This document shows positions 27,458-36,278 of a DNA stretch of 64,000 nucleotides, piece by piece (position 1 is the stretch's first letter; each line of letters begins with the position of its first letter). This DNA comes from Nisaea acidiphila. Lineage in GTDB: Bacteria > Pseudomonadota > Alphaproteobacteria > Thalassobaculales > Thalassobaculaceae. The translations under genes were made by a program, and so were the position numbers. The notes under the pieces are model-generated. The model saw only the letters and a program-made list of their open reading frames with translations, searched no databases and had not been told where the DNA came from. Where the stretch lies: positions 3,652,501 to 3,716,500 of the forward strand of contig NZ_CP102480.1 in NCBI RefSeq assembly GCF_024662015.1, given 5' to 3'.

Positions 27458-28252
27458 CTACCCCACATTTGCCGTCAGCCCTCCATCCACCGGCAAACAC
27501 ACCCCCGTCACATACCCCGCCTCGTTCGACGCGAGATAGAGCGCCGCGTTCGCCACGTCCCAGGCGGTCCCCGCCCGCCCCGCGAGCGGCACGTCCGCCT
27601 TGCGTTCGGCGCGGATCGCCTCGCGGTCCTTGCCGGTCTCCTTGGCCCGCCGCTCGATCGCCATCGGCGTGTCGACGAGGCCCGGCAGGATGACGTTGGC
27701 GCGGATGCCGTAAGGCGCGTTCTCCATCGCGAGATGCTGGGTCAGCGTGTTCACCGCGCCCTTGGAGGTCTTGTAGGTCACGGTGCCGCGGGCGGCGAGG
27801 GAGGAGGTGGAGGAGATGTTGAGGATCACGCCGCTCCGTTGTTCCCGCATCACCGGCAGCACGTGCTTGGCGGTCAGGAACATGCCTTTCAGGTTCATCG
27901 CCATCAGCTCGTCCCACATGGCGGCGTCCATCTCCGGCGTCGGCCGGTCGCCGCGGGAGCGGCCGACATTGTTATGCAGGATGTCGATGCGCCCGAAGCG
28001 GGCCTTGCAGGTCTCCGCGATCCGGCGGCAATCCTCTTCGTTCGTGATGTCCGCTTTCAGGACCTCCGTCTCGGCGCCGCTCTCGCGGCAGAGCGCCTCG
28101 GTCTCCCGCGCCCAGTCCTCGTTGGCGTCGACCAGCAGCAGTTTCGCGCCCTCCTCGGCGAAACGGAGCGCCACCGCGCGCCCGTTGCCGATTGTCTCGC
28201 CCGGCTGCTGGCCGGCGCCGACCACGATCGCCACCTTGTCCTTCAAACGCAT
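27458..28252 (-). CDS. SDR-family NAD(P)-dependent oxidoreductase
   Basis: A 264-residue classical SDR. The cofactor loop is VVGAGQQPGETIGNG near residue 10 (the G-x3-G-x-G form with an insertion), NNVG is near 93, the catalytic Ser lies in NISSTSS near 145 and Tyr-Lys in YKTSK near 159. The C-terminus reads VTGVCLPVDGG. The substrate cannot be told from the sequence. It is a single gene, with the repeat element at 27343-27427 on its 3' side. Confidence 0.88.
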   Translation of the reverse strand: MRLKDKVAIVVGAGQQPGETIGNGRAVALRFAEEGAKLLLVDANEDWARETEALCRESGAETEVLKADITNEEDCRRIAETCKARFGRIDILHNNVGRSRGDRPTPEMDAAMWDELMAMNLKGMFLTAKHVLPVMREQRSGVILNISSTSSLAARGTVTYKTSKGAVNTLTQHLAMENAPYGIRANVILPGLVDTPMAIERRAKETGKDREAIRAERKADVPLAGRAGTAWDVANAALYLASNEAGYVTGVCLPVDGGLTANVG

Positions 28253-28435
28253 TCCCCGGTCCCCCTGATGATCTTCTCGTCTTTTGCGGCCAAGTCTCCG
28301 TCAGTCCGGCGCGCTTGGCAAATCCGGCGCGGCCGAGCGCGCCCTCAACCTGATATTTTTAGTAAGGCTATGATTTTTCATGGCGTTTTGTTAGGATTCC
28401 CGCCGAATCTTGAACATCCTCTGAGAGGCTGACCC

Positions 28436-29458
28436 ATGGGCATGCGCATTCGCGAAGACTATCGCGGCATTACCGGTCCGGAGAAGGCAGGCATCCTGCT
28501 GATGTCGCTCGGCGAGGATCAGGCGGGCAAGCTCTTCTCCCTGCTGGACGACGAGGAAATCAAGGAAGTCTCGCAGGTGATGGCCGGGCTCGGCACGGTC
28601 AGCTCGAACATCGTCGAGCGGCTCTTTGTCGAGTTCGCGGAGCAGGTTTCCTCCACCGGTTCTCTCGTCGGCTCGATGGATTCGACCGAGCGCCTGCTGA
28701 CCAAGGTGCTCGGCGGCGACCGCGTCAACGAGATCATGGAGGAGATCCGGGGTCCGGCCGGCCGGACCATGTGGGACAAGCTCGCCAATGTGAACGAGCA
28801 GGTCCTCGCGAACTTCCTCAAGAACGAATACCCGCAGACCGTGGCCGTGATCCTCGGCAAGATCGGCCAGGCCCATGCCGGCAAGGTGCTCTCGATCCTG
28901 CCGGAAAACTTCGCCATGGAAGTGGTGATGCGCATGCTGCGCATGGAGGCGGTGAACAAGGAGATCGAGAAGGACGTGGAGCGGGTGCTGCGCACCGAGT
29001 TCATGTCGAACCTCGCCCGCACCAACCGGCGCGACGCGCACGAGATGATGGCGGAGATCTTCAACAATCTGGACCGCGCGACGGAGAGCCGCTTCCTCTC
29101 GGCCCTCGAAGAGCGGAACAAGGACAGCGCGGAGAAGATCCGCAGCCTGATGTTCACCTTCGAGGATCTGGCGCGGATCGACCCTGCCGGCGTGCAGACG
29201 CTGCTGCGCGCGGTGGACAAGGACAAGCTGACGATCGCGCTGAAGGGCGCCTCGGAGGAGCTGAAGGACCTCTTCTTCTCCAACATGTCGGAGCGCGCGG
29301 CGAAGCTGCTGCGCGAGGACATGCAGTCGCTCGGCCCGATGCGGCTGAAGGAGGTCGAGGAGGCGCAGACCGCCATGGTCACCGCGGCGAAAGACCTTGC
29401 CGACCGCGGCGAGCTTGTCATCGGCGGCTCCGGCGGGGACGACGAACTGGTCTACTAA
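28436..29458 (+). CDS. fliG: Flagellar motor switch protein FliG
   Basis: A 340-residue rotor protein that couples the C-ring to the stator and FliF. It has the N-terminal [21 protein letters not shown], a middle ARM domain with the EHPQ-type motif as EYPQ at 131-134, [11 protein letters not shown] in the C-terminal region, and the charged torque helix ([17 protein letters not shown]...LLREDM). All domains are full length. No other flagellar gene is adjacent, which is unusual because fliG normally sits beside fliF or fliN. Confidence 0.96.
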   Translation: MGMRIREDYRGITGPEKAGILLMSLGEDQAGKLFSLLDDEEIKEVSQVMAGLGTVSSNIVERLFVEFAEQVSSTGSLVGSMDSTERLLTKVLGGDRVNEIMEEIRGPAGRTMWDKLANVNEQVLANFLKNEYPQTVAVILGKIGQAHAGKVLSILPENFAMEVVMRMLRMEAVNKEIEKDVERVLRTEFMSNLARTNRRDAHEMMAEIFNNLDRATESRFLSALEERNKDSAEKIRSLMFTFEDLARIDPAGVQTLLRAVDKDKLTIALKGASEELKDLFFSNMSERAAKLLREDMQSLGPMRLKEVEEAQTAMVTAAKDLADRGELVIGGSGGDDELVY

Positions 29459-29550
29459 AGCGCCGCACCCTCTGGGCCGGGGCACCGGGATATGCGAGGA
29501 TGGCCGGCAACGGTCGACCCTCGGCTTTCCCAACGAAAGGTTCCCCGCCC

Positions 29551-30525
29551 ATGGACACTGTTGCCACCATCGATATCGGCGCCCTGTTCGGTCCCGCGGG
29601 TCCGGATCGCGATGCCGCCGACGCGGCGCTCTGGGACGGGCTCCGGAGCACCGGCAGCGTCATCATCCGGAACTATCCCGAGGCGGAGAAGGTCGACGAA
29701 CGGGCGCGCGCGGGGCTCGGGGTCTTCGACCTGCCGGAGGCGCAGCGCCGGGCGCTGACCACGCGGCTCGAGGTTTCCGGAAACCCCAATCTCTATCGCG
29801 GCTACTGGCCGGTCACGCCCGGCCGCAAGCTGCAGAACGACTATTTCGATGTCGGCCCGGCCGACCCCGAACCGGGACCGGACCTGCCGGGCGCGGAGAT
29901 GCTGGCAGAGCCGACGCCGTGGCCCGATCCGGAACCGGAGCCGGGCTGGTGCGCGACGGTCCGCGCCCATTACGACCATCTGAACCGGGTGGCGCAGGCG
30001 ATGATCCGCTCGCTCGGGCGTTCCGCCGGCTTCGACGAGGCGGCGATCGGCGCGCGCTTCGACGGCGCCCACTCGACCCTGCGCTTTCTTTCCTACGCGA
30101 AAGGCGCGGCCAATCCCGAGACCGGGCCCGACGGGGTGAAGGTCTCCGCCGCCCGGCATCTGGACGAGTCCGGCCTCTCGCTGCTCTGGCAGGAGGCTCC
30201 GGGGCTGGAGGCCGAGGGACAGGACGGCGTCTGGCGGGCGATCCCGATGGTGGAGAACGCGATCTCCGTCCATGTCGGCTCGGTCATGACCGGGCTGACG
30301 CGCGGCGTCGTTCCGGCGACCCCGCACCGGGTCCGGGCGAGCGACGGCCCGCGCCGTTCGGTCGGTTTCTTCCTCGAACCCGCGCTCTCCGCCCCGCTGA
30401 CCCCGGCGGACCATGCGGGCGAGACCTCGGTCCGCGAGAGCTATGCCTGGCAGTTGCTGAAGACCTTCTCCGCGCGCCCGCACTGGAAAGGCACGATACC
30501 GGATCCGGAAACGGGGGCGGCCTAG
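29551..30525 (+). CDS. 2-oxoglutarate-Fe(II) dioxygenase (isopenicillin N synthase family)
   Basis: A 324-residue protein. The jelly-roll iron site is visible as HLDESG near residue 207 (His and Asp ligands) and TPHRV near 258 (distal His), with RRS near 268 as the 2-oxoglutarate-binding Arg-x-Ser. The N-terminus TIDIGALFG matches the DIOX_N start. The ATG at 29551 has GAAAGG ten bases upstream. The frame is open back into fliG but that part is a shadow. Substrate unknown. Confidence 0.85.
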   Translation: MDTVATIDIGALFGPAGPDRDAADAALWDGLRSTGSVIIRNYPEAEKVDERARAGLGVFDLPEAQRRALTTRLEVSGNPNLYRGYWPVTPGRKLQNDYFDVGPADPEPGPDLPGAEMLAEPTPWPDPEPEPGWCATVRAHYDHLNRVAQAMIRSLGRSAGFDEAAIGARFDGAHSTLRFLSYAKGAANPETGPDGVKVSAARHLDESGLSLLWQEAPGLEAEGQDGVWRAIPMVENAISVHVGSVMTGLTRGVVPATPHRVRASDGPRRSVGFFLEPALSAPLTPADHAGETSVRESYAWQLLKTFSARPHWKGTIPDPETGAA

Positions 30526-30528
30526 CGT

Positions 30529-31029
30529 CTACTGCTTGGGCAGGCCGCCCTTCGTCACCGCCATGTCGGTGAACTTTTTCAGCGCTCCGGCCATCTTCTG
30601 GAACACCGAGTCCCGGTCCGCGATGCCGTGGCGCTTCGCCAGCCAGGCCGGATCGGTATAGCCGAGTTTTACGCTGCCGTCGGCCTCCTGCCAGGCCAGT
30701 GCCTTCAGGGGCAGGTCGAGGCCGATCTTTTGGTTCGATTGCATCAGGGGCGTGCCGAGTTTCGGATTGCCGAAGATAATCAGGGCTGTCGGCGGCAGAT
30801 CGAGGCCGACTTTTCCGGCACCCTTGGCATGGTCGATCCGGGCGAACACGGTTATGCCCGCCCGCTCCAGAACGATGCCGAGACGGTCGAGCGTCTTGGT
30901 GACGCCGAAGGCGCTGGTCTTCACGATCAGGCCGTCGCCGTGACTGTCGGCACGGGCGGTGAAAGGCTGGATGGACAGGGCGGCGAGAAGGACGGCCGCA
31001 ATCAGGCCGGTCCGGAGTTGCTGGCGCAC
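30529..31029 (-). CDS. Periplasmic DUF302 protein
   Basis: A 166-residue protein with a signal peptide (LIAAVLLAALSIQPFTARA, cleavage near residue 27) and a DUF302 domain. The domain shows SAFGVTKTLDRLGIVLERAGITVFARIDH followed by LIIFGNPKLGTPLM and DLPLKALAWQEADG, all classical for the family. Function is unknown; DUF302 proteins bind small ligands and occur in stress or metal contexts. The start is a GTG with AGGGAG upstream. Confidence 0.88.
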   Translation of the reverse strand: MRQQLRTGLIAAVLLAALSIQPFTARADSHGDGLIVKTSAFGVTKTLDRLGIVLERAGITVFARIDHAKGAGKVGLDLPPTALIIFGNPKLGTPLMQSNQKIGLDLPLKALAWQEADGSVKLGYTDPAWLAKRHGIADRDSVFQKMAGALKKFTDMAVTKGGLPKQ

Positions 31030-31126
31030 GTGACGGTCTCCCTTGCTGGGAAAGAGACCGGAACGGTAGGCGCTGCGTCCGCATCCAGACAGTCACATCC
31101 GCGTCACTGAATATTTATCGCGCCGC

Positions 31127-31666
31127 TCAGATATCGCGGCAGAGAATATGGAAGGTGCGCTGCAATAGTGCCGGCGGCGAATAGTTTATCTCGCCGCCGA
31201 GCGCGTAGAGACTGATCCCCAGGATGAAGGCTGGGGTATCGCCTGCGTCCGCGAGCGGCGCAACCATCCGCTCGGCGCGATAGAGCATGGTGCCGGAGAG
31301 CCTTTCGTCGCTACCGTAATGAACCAGTGGGGTGCCGAGCACCGCCCGCCAGATTTCGGTGACGACGTCATTGTCCGGACCGCCGAGAATTTCCAGCGAG
31401 CTCTTGCCCATGATCGAGCCGCCCCAAGCGTCGTGGATCTTCTCTCCCGCAAGACGGCAGCGATAGAGATCCGTTTCGGGATCGTGCTGATAGATCCAGA
31501 TATAGGGGAGGAGCTGCGGTACCAGCAGCGGGTCGAAATCCCGTTTCTGCGGGACGGTATTTCCCCGGCGTGCGGCTTTCCAGGCCTCAAGGAAAGAGAG
31601 GGCCGGTTCGCTCGGCGCCGGGAGCTGGTCGACGGCCGACAGGAGTGTCGGTTCAAAGGCCTGCAT
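31127..31666 (-). CDS. PAS-domain protein (PAS_5-like)
   Basis: A 179-residue single-domain soluble protein. Segments such as FLEAWKAARRGNTVPQKRDFDPLLVPQLLPYIWIYQ and the later YRCRLAGEKIHDAWGGSIMGKS resemble the PAS_5 family abundant in Rhodospirillales. There is no output domain, so it may sense a ligand and act through a partner. It is not clearly linked to its neighbours. Confidence 0.75.
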   Translation of the reverse strand: MQAFEPTLLSAVDQLPAPSEPALSFLEAWKAARRGNTVPQKRDFDPLLVPQLLPYIWIYQHDPETDLYRCRLAGEKIHDAWGGSIMGKSSLEILGGPDNDVVTEIWRAVLGTPLVHYGSDERLSGTMLYRAERMVAPLADAGDTPAFILGISLYALGGEINYSPPALLQRTFHILCRDI

Positions 31667-31713
31667 GTCCGGGAAATACCTCTCCTATCGCGAACAAATT
31701 CTAACTCATCATC

Positions 31714-32634
31714 TCACCGCCCCCAGCGGAGCGCCAGCGGATCCGCTTCGCGCGCGAGCTCCAGAAGCTGCGCGCGCGTTTCCGGATGCAGCGGGCGGAC
31801 CGGGTGGCGGACATGTTCAGAGGCGATCACGCCGCCTTCCTTCATCACCGCCTTGCTCGCCCGCCAGCCGCATTGCCGGTTCTCGAAATTGATCAGCGGC
31901 AGCAGCTCGCAGTAGATCCGCTTGGCTCCCGTGCGGTCGCCCGCGAGATGGGCGGCGATGGCCGGGCGGATCAGGTCGGGGATCATGGCTGAGGTCATGG
32001 AGCCGGTGGCGCCGGCATCGAGATCGGCGAGCAATGTGATCGCCTCCTCTCCGTCGAACGGTCCCTCGATGGCGTCGCCGCCTTCCGCCAGCAGGGCGCG
32101 GAGCTTGGCTGCCGCCTGAGGCACCTCGATCTTGAACAGCTTCACCTGTTCGATCTCCCGTGCCATCCGCACGAGGAACGGCACGGAAAGGGCGACCCCG
32201 GAAAGCGGCGCGTCCTGCACCATGATCGGGATTCCGCCGGCAGCGTCGGCGCCCGCGAAATGCTCGAACATGGCCTCTTCATCGGCCTTGAGGGCGGCGC
32301 CGTGATAGGGCGGCATCATCATCACCATCGCCGCGCCCATCGCCGCCGCTTCGCGCGCCCGTCCTTCGACGATGCCGGTAGAGAAATGGGAGATCGTGAC
32401 GATGACAGGCACGCGCCCGGCCGTATGCTCGAGACAGAGCCGGGTCAGGGCCGCGCGCTCCTCGTCGCTCAGCAGGAACTGCTCGGAGAAATTGGCGAGG
32501 ATGCAGATCCCGTCGACGCCCTGGTCGACCATGCAGTCGATGACCCGCTTCATGCCTTCGAAATCGACGGCGCCGGCGTCGGTGAAGGGGGTCGGTGCAA
32601 CCGGCCAGATGCCGGAATAGGGTTTCGCGGTCAT
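31714..32634 (-). CDS. DapA/NAL-family class I aldolase or dehydratase
   Basis: A 306-residue TIM-barrel protein of the dihydrodipicolinate synthase family. It begins GIWPVAPTPFTDAGAVDF and has the Schiff-base Lys in LFKIEVPQ near residue 168. At the usual YNxP site near 138 it reads VQDAP, so the catalytic Tyr of DapA is absent. It is therefore unlikely to be the lysine-pathway enzyme and more likely acts on a sugar acid or similar keto acid. AGGAGG precedes the ATG. Confidence 0.82.
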   Translation of the reverse strand: MTAKPYSGIWPVAPTPFTDAGAVDFEGMKRVIDCMVDQGVDGICILANFSEQFLLSDEERAALTRLCLEHTAGRVPVIVTISHFSTGIVEGRAREAAAMGAAMVMMMPPYHGAALKADEEAMFEHFAGADAAGGIPIMVQDAPLSGVALSVPFLVRMAREIEQVKLFKIEVPQAAAKLRALLAEGGDAIEGPFDGEEAITLLADLDAGATGSMTSAMIPDLIRPAIAAHLAGDRTGAKRIYCELLPLINFENRQCGWRASKAVMKEGGVIASEHVRHPVRPLHPETRAQLLELAREADPLALRWGR

Positions 32635-32720
32635 GTTTGTTTTCCTCCTGCGTTTCTTGCCTGAAGGATACCGGGTCCGGATATAAAGTCATGCACCGTG
32701 CGACCCGGGGGAAAGGATCA

Positions 32721-33383
32721 ATGTCAGATCGAACGGCCTGTTACCGGCTCTACTGGACGGACCGGACCGCGGCCCTGCTGCCGCAATATGTGCTGGAGGA
32801 GGCGGGGATCGCGCACGAGATCGTGCCGGTGGACCTCACTGCGGGCGAGCAGAGGTCCGACGCCTTCCTCGCGCGCAATCCGGCCGGCAAGGTGCCGGCG
32901 CTGGAACTGCCGGAGGGCGGCTTTGTCAATGAGACGGCGGCGATCTGCCAGTTCCTGATCGAGCGGCACGGTCTCGACGAACTGGCGCCGCCGCCGGGCG
33001 ACCCGTATCGCGGCGCCTTCCTGCAATGGCTTTCTTATCTTTCGAACAGCGTCCAGCCCTCCTACAAGCTCTTCTACTATCCGCACCGCTACGCTCCGGC
33101 GCCTGGGCTGGAAGACGAGATGCGGGCGAAGGCGCTGGAGTTGATCCGCGATGCCTGGCGTCCTGTCGAACGGCATCTGGCGGCAAACGGGCCCTGTCAT
33201 CTGGGCGGCCGCTTCAGTCTGCTCGAGGCCTATCTGGCGATGCTTGTGATGTGGTTCCCGGAACCGGCGGCGCTGCTGGCGGAGTCTCCCGCGGTGCGGG
33301 TCTGCTTCGCGAAGGCGGCGGAGCGCCCGGCCGCGATGCGCTGTCTCGGGCTGCCGCCGGGTCTTGCCGGCGGCAGTAGCTGA
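32721..33383 (+). CDS. Glutathione S-transferase family protein
   Basis: A 220-residue protein with a thioredoxin-like N-terminal domain: YWTDRTAALLPQYVLEEAGI, then the cis-Pro motif NPAGKVPALELPEGG and the glutathione gamma-Glu binding NETAAICQFLIERHG. An all-helical C-terminal domain follows with GGRFSLLEAYLAML near residue 168. The catalytic residue is not obvious. The ATG at 32721 has GGAAAGGA upstream. It is divergent from the DapA-like gene, so the two may share a control region of about 86 bases. Confidence 0.88.
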   Translation: MSDRTACYRLYWTDRTAALLPQYVLEEAGIAHEIVPVDLTAGEQRSDAFLARNPAGKVPALELPEGGFVNETAAICQFLIERHGLDELAPPPGDPYRGAFLQWLSYLSNSVQPSYKLFYYPHRYAPAPGLEDEMRAKALELIRDAWRPVERHLAANGPCHLGGRFSLLEAYLAMLVMWFPEPAALLAESPAVRVCFAKAAERPAAMRCLGLPPGLAGGSS

Positions 33384-33390
33384 GAGGATT

Positions 33391-33942
33391 TTACGGGCAG
33401 ACCGGCGGCGGCGGCGGGGCGTTCCCATTGTCGCACTGGTTCAGATAGGTCTGGGCATCCCCCGGAGTCATCCGGCCGCTGCCGATCATGGCGATGAACG
33501 GCGCGCGGCACAGGGTGTGAGCTCCGGCCGGCATTTGCGCCACGGCGTTCAGACGATTGAGCCAGTTCTGTGTGTTCACGCCGCAGATCTGAGCGGGGGC
33601 TCCGGGCATCGTCATGGCACCGGGGAAGGCGCCGCCGATCGGCGTGTTGCCTTGGCAGGTCGGATTGCCCGGATTGACGCGCACGGTCAGGTGCAGCGGG
33701 GTGTTGCGATTGAAGGTGATATGCACATCGGTTGCACCGGTGGTGAGGCCGCAAACCCACAGATTCTGCGTCGTCGGGCTTAATGTCCGGCACAGCCTCT
33801 GGTTCATCGCGTTGCCATAGAGCGTCAATGCCTCGCAGTCGGTCACTGCCAGTGCCGGGAGCGGGCTCGCGCTCAGTAATGCCGTAGCCAGCAGGCACCG
33901 CCCGGCGAGGCGTCTCCATAAGGGTTTTGGGGAAATACTCAT
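33391..33942 (-). CDS. Secreted Cys-containing hypothetical protein
   Basis: A 183-residue protein with a clear signal peptide (RRLAGRCLLATALLSASPLPALA). The mature part has several Cys residues (TDCEALT, RLCRTL, VCGLT, TCQGN, QICGV, TLCRA, LNQCD) and a Pro-rich C-terminus. The even, spaced cysteines suggest disulfides in the periplasm or outside the cell. I do not recognise the family. The ATG at 33942 has GGAGGG upstream; the frame extends to 34056 without a better start. Confidence 0.7.
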   Translation of the reverse strand: MSISPKPLWRRLAGRCLLATALLSASPLPALAVTDCEALTLYGNAMNQRLCRTLSPTTQNLWVCGLTTGATDVHITFNRNTPLHLTVRVNPGNPTCQGNTPIGGAFPGAMTMPGAPAQICGVNTQNWLNRLNAVAQMPAGAHTLCRAPFIAMIGSGRMTPGDAQTYLNQCDNGNAPPPPPVCP

Positions 33943-34197
33943 TTGGCCCTCCGAAAATGCTTCCAACTGACTTGAAGAGCGCTGGGCGGACCATTTTGTG
34001 AACGGAAAGCTGAGGGCGCCGAGGAGTCGCTGAGCTTCGCTCGTAACATCAGTCAATTAGCTCGAATTTTATCTATTTGTCCGAAATTCTCTCGATTCTA
34101 CAAAGACTTCCCCCCGAAATCGTTGAGCCGTATAGTATGACGCAACAGGCCGTTTCGCCGGCCTCCGGAATTGCGTTGCGTGGGGAGTGAAACCGGT

Positions 34198-34920
34198 ATG
34201 ATCGAGATCGACGATTTCGGGCTGACGGAGCCTGGGAAGCTCAGGGCGGCGATCAATCTGGGCAATATATTGCTCGTGACCGGGAAGAACGACATCGGCA
34301 ATCCGACCGGAGTCTCGCCCTCGATGGCTGGCGCGATCGCGCGGAGTCTCGGGTTTTCCATCAGTTATCAAACCTATCCCTCGCCGGGAGCGGCGGCGGA
34401 CGCGGTGGATGCCGACGAATGGGATATCTGCCTCATCGCAGAAGACCCGAAGAGGGCCGAGACCATCGAGTTCTGCGGTGCCTATGCCGAGATTGAGGCG
34501 ACCTATCTCGTCCCGGCCGGCTCGAAAATCCAGAGTATCGAGGAGGTCGACCAGCCCGGTATCAGGATCGCGGTCTCCGAGCGGTCCGCCTACGACCTTT
34601 ACCTGTCCCGTGCCCTCAAGCACGCTGAACTGAAGCGGGCGCCGGGCCTCGCGGCAGCTTTCGAGCTGTTCCAGAACCAGAAGCTCGACGCGCTCGCGGG
34701 CCTGCGTCCGGCGCTGCTGGAGAATGCCGAGGCCATGCCCGGCGCGCGGGTGCTCGACGGCGCCTATACTGCGGTCCGCCAGGCGGTCGGCGTGAAGCCG
34801 GGCAACCCGGCTTTCGCGAAGGCGGTCAAACGCTTCGTTTCCGATGCCAGATCGTCGGGGATGGTGCAGGGGCTGATCAACGAGTTCGGCCAGCGCGGGC
34901 GGCTTTCCGTCGCCTCCTGA
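34198..34920 (+). CDS. Solute-binding-protein-like (SBP_bac_3) domain protein without signal peptide
   Basis: A 240-residue protein with the fold signature of family 3 periplasmic binding proteins: LRAAINLGNILLV, the lobe segment GVSPSMAGAIARSLGFSISY, then EWDICLIAEDPKRAETIEFCGAY and DQPGIRIAVSERSAYDLYL. No signal peptide or lipobox is visible from the ATG at 34198 or from the upstream GTG/ATG candidates, so it is probably cytoplasmic or its start is misplaced. The neighbours include no ABC transporter. The ligand is likely an amino-acid-like compound (inference). Confidence 0.72.
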   Translation: MIEIDDFGLTEPGKLRAAINLGNILLVTGKNDIGNPTGVSPSMAGAIARSLGFSISYQTYPSPGAAADAVDADEWDICLIAEDPKRAETIEFCGAYAEIEATYLVPAGSKIQSIEEVDQPGIRIAVSERSAYDLYLSRALKHAELKRAPGLAAAFELFQNQKLDALAGLRPALLENAEAMPGARVLDGAYTAVRQAVGVKPGNPAFAKAVKRFVSDARSSGMVQGLINEFGQRGRLSVAS

Positions 34921-34994
34921 AGTGGCTCTGGCTTCCCCGGTCCGGCTTTGTTAGGTTTTGCGGCATCGCAACATCGCATTCCGGATCGGGACCC

Positions 34995-36227
34995 ATGTCC
35001 GAGCTCGAAAGCCTCACGGCTGCCTACCAGAATCTGAAAGCCCGCAACCAGAATATCGACATGACACGAGGCAAACCCTCGGCCGCGCAGCTCGACCTCG
35101 CGGCGGGCATGTTCGATCTCGTCCATAGCGACGATTGCAAGGGCGAGGACGGTACCGATTACCGCAATTACGGTATCCTCGCGGGCATCCCCGAGGCGCG
35201 AAAGCTGTTCGCAAGACTGATGGAGACGGCGCCCGACCGGGTGATTGTCGGCGGCAACGGCAGTCTCGCGATGATGTACGACGCGCTGGCGGGGGCGGTC
35301 ACCTTCGGGGTTCCGGGTGGCGACGGCCCCTGGAACGGCGCGAAGTTCCTTTGCCCGGTGCCCGGCTATGACCGGCATTTCGCGATCTGCGAGCGGCTCG
35401 GGATCGAGATGCTGCCGGTCGAGATGCTGGATGACGGGCCGGACATGGACGCGGTCGAGGCGATGGTCGCCGAGGATGCCTCGATCAAAGGCATCTGGTG
35501 CGTGCCGAAATATTCCAACCCGACCGGCGCGATCTATTCCGATCTGACGGTGGACCGGCTGGCGGCGATGAAATGCGCGGCGCCCGATTTCCGCATCATC
35601 TGGGACAATGCCTATGTGGTGCATCACCTGACCGGTGAGATCGCGACGGTAAAGAATATCCAGAAGGCGGCCGAGGCGGCGGGCAACGCGGACCGCATCC
35701 TGACCTTCGTCTCCACCTCCAAGATCAGTCTCGCCGGTGCCGGCGTCGCGGCGATGTCGGCCTCGGAGGCCAACGTGAAGGACGCGCTGGAGCGCATGTT
35801 CTTCGCCACCATCGGACCGGACAAGATCAACCAGCTCCGCCATGTCCGTTTCTTCAAGGATCAGGCCGGGATCGAGGCGCATATGAAGAAGCATGCCGAG
35901 ATCATCGCGCCGAAATTCGCGGTCGTGGAGGAGGCGCTCTCGAAGGCTTTCGCGGGCACGGATCTCGCGACCTGGACCAAGCCCGAGGGCGGCTATTTCG
36001 TCAGCGTGGACCTCACCGACGGTTGTGCTGCGGAGACCGTGAAGCTCTGCGCAGAGGCCGGGGTGAAGCTGACCGCCTCGGGCGCCTGCTTCCCCTACGG
36101 CAAGGACCCCCGCGACCGCAACATCCGCCTCGCCCCGACCATGCCGACCCCGGACGAGCTGGAGCGCGCAATGGAAGTGTTCTGCACGACGGCGAAGATG
36201 GTGTGCCTGAAGAACAAGGCGGGGTGA
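34995..36227 (+). CDS. PLP-dependent class I aminotransferase (aspartate/alanine type)
   Basis: A 410-residue fold-type I enzyme of the Aminotran_MocR-like aspartate aminotransferase group (subgroup Ic). It shows NIDMTRGKPSAAQLDL near 20, YRNYGILAGIPEAR near 56, GNGSLAMMYDAL near 88, PGYDRHFAICE near 122, YSNPTGAIYSD near 175, DNAYVVHHL near 203 and the PLP Lys in STSKISLAGAG near 240. The C-terminal NIRLAPTMPTPDEL carries the substrate-binding Arg. It most likely interconverts aspartate or alanine with keto acids. Confidence 0.9.
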   Translation: MSELESLTAAYQNLKARNQNIDMTRGKPSAAQLDLAAGMFDLVHSDDCKGEDGTDYRNYGILAGIPEARKLFARLMETAPDRVIVGGNGSLAMMYDALAGAVTFGVPGGDGPWNGAKFLCPVPGYDRHFAICERLGIEMLPVEMLDDGPDMDAVEAMVAEDASIKGIWCVPKYSNPTGAIYSDLTVDRLAAMKCAAPDFRIIWDNAYVVHHLTGEIATVKNIQKAAEAAGNADRILTFVSTSKISLAGAGVAAMSASEANVKDALERMFFATIGPDKINQLRHVRFFKDQAGIEAHMKKHAEIIAPKFAVVEEALSKAFAGTDLATWTKPEGGYFVSVDLTDGCAAETVKLCAEAGVKLTASGACFPYGKDPRDRNIRLAPTMPTPDELERAMEVFCTTAKMVCLKNKAG

Positions 36228-36278
36228 GAAACTCGAATCAGCCTAGACTAACTTTGGGTTGCAAGATAAGAAAACCCA

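Noticed and set aside
28771-29550. Upstream extension of the 2OG-Fe(II) oxygenase frame
   Set aside because: It overlaps fliG in another frame; the ATG at 29551 has a ribosome binding site and gives the family N-terminus.
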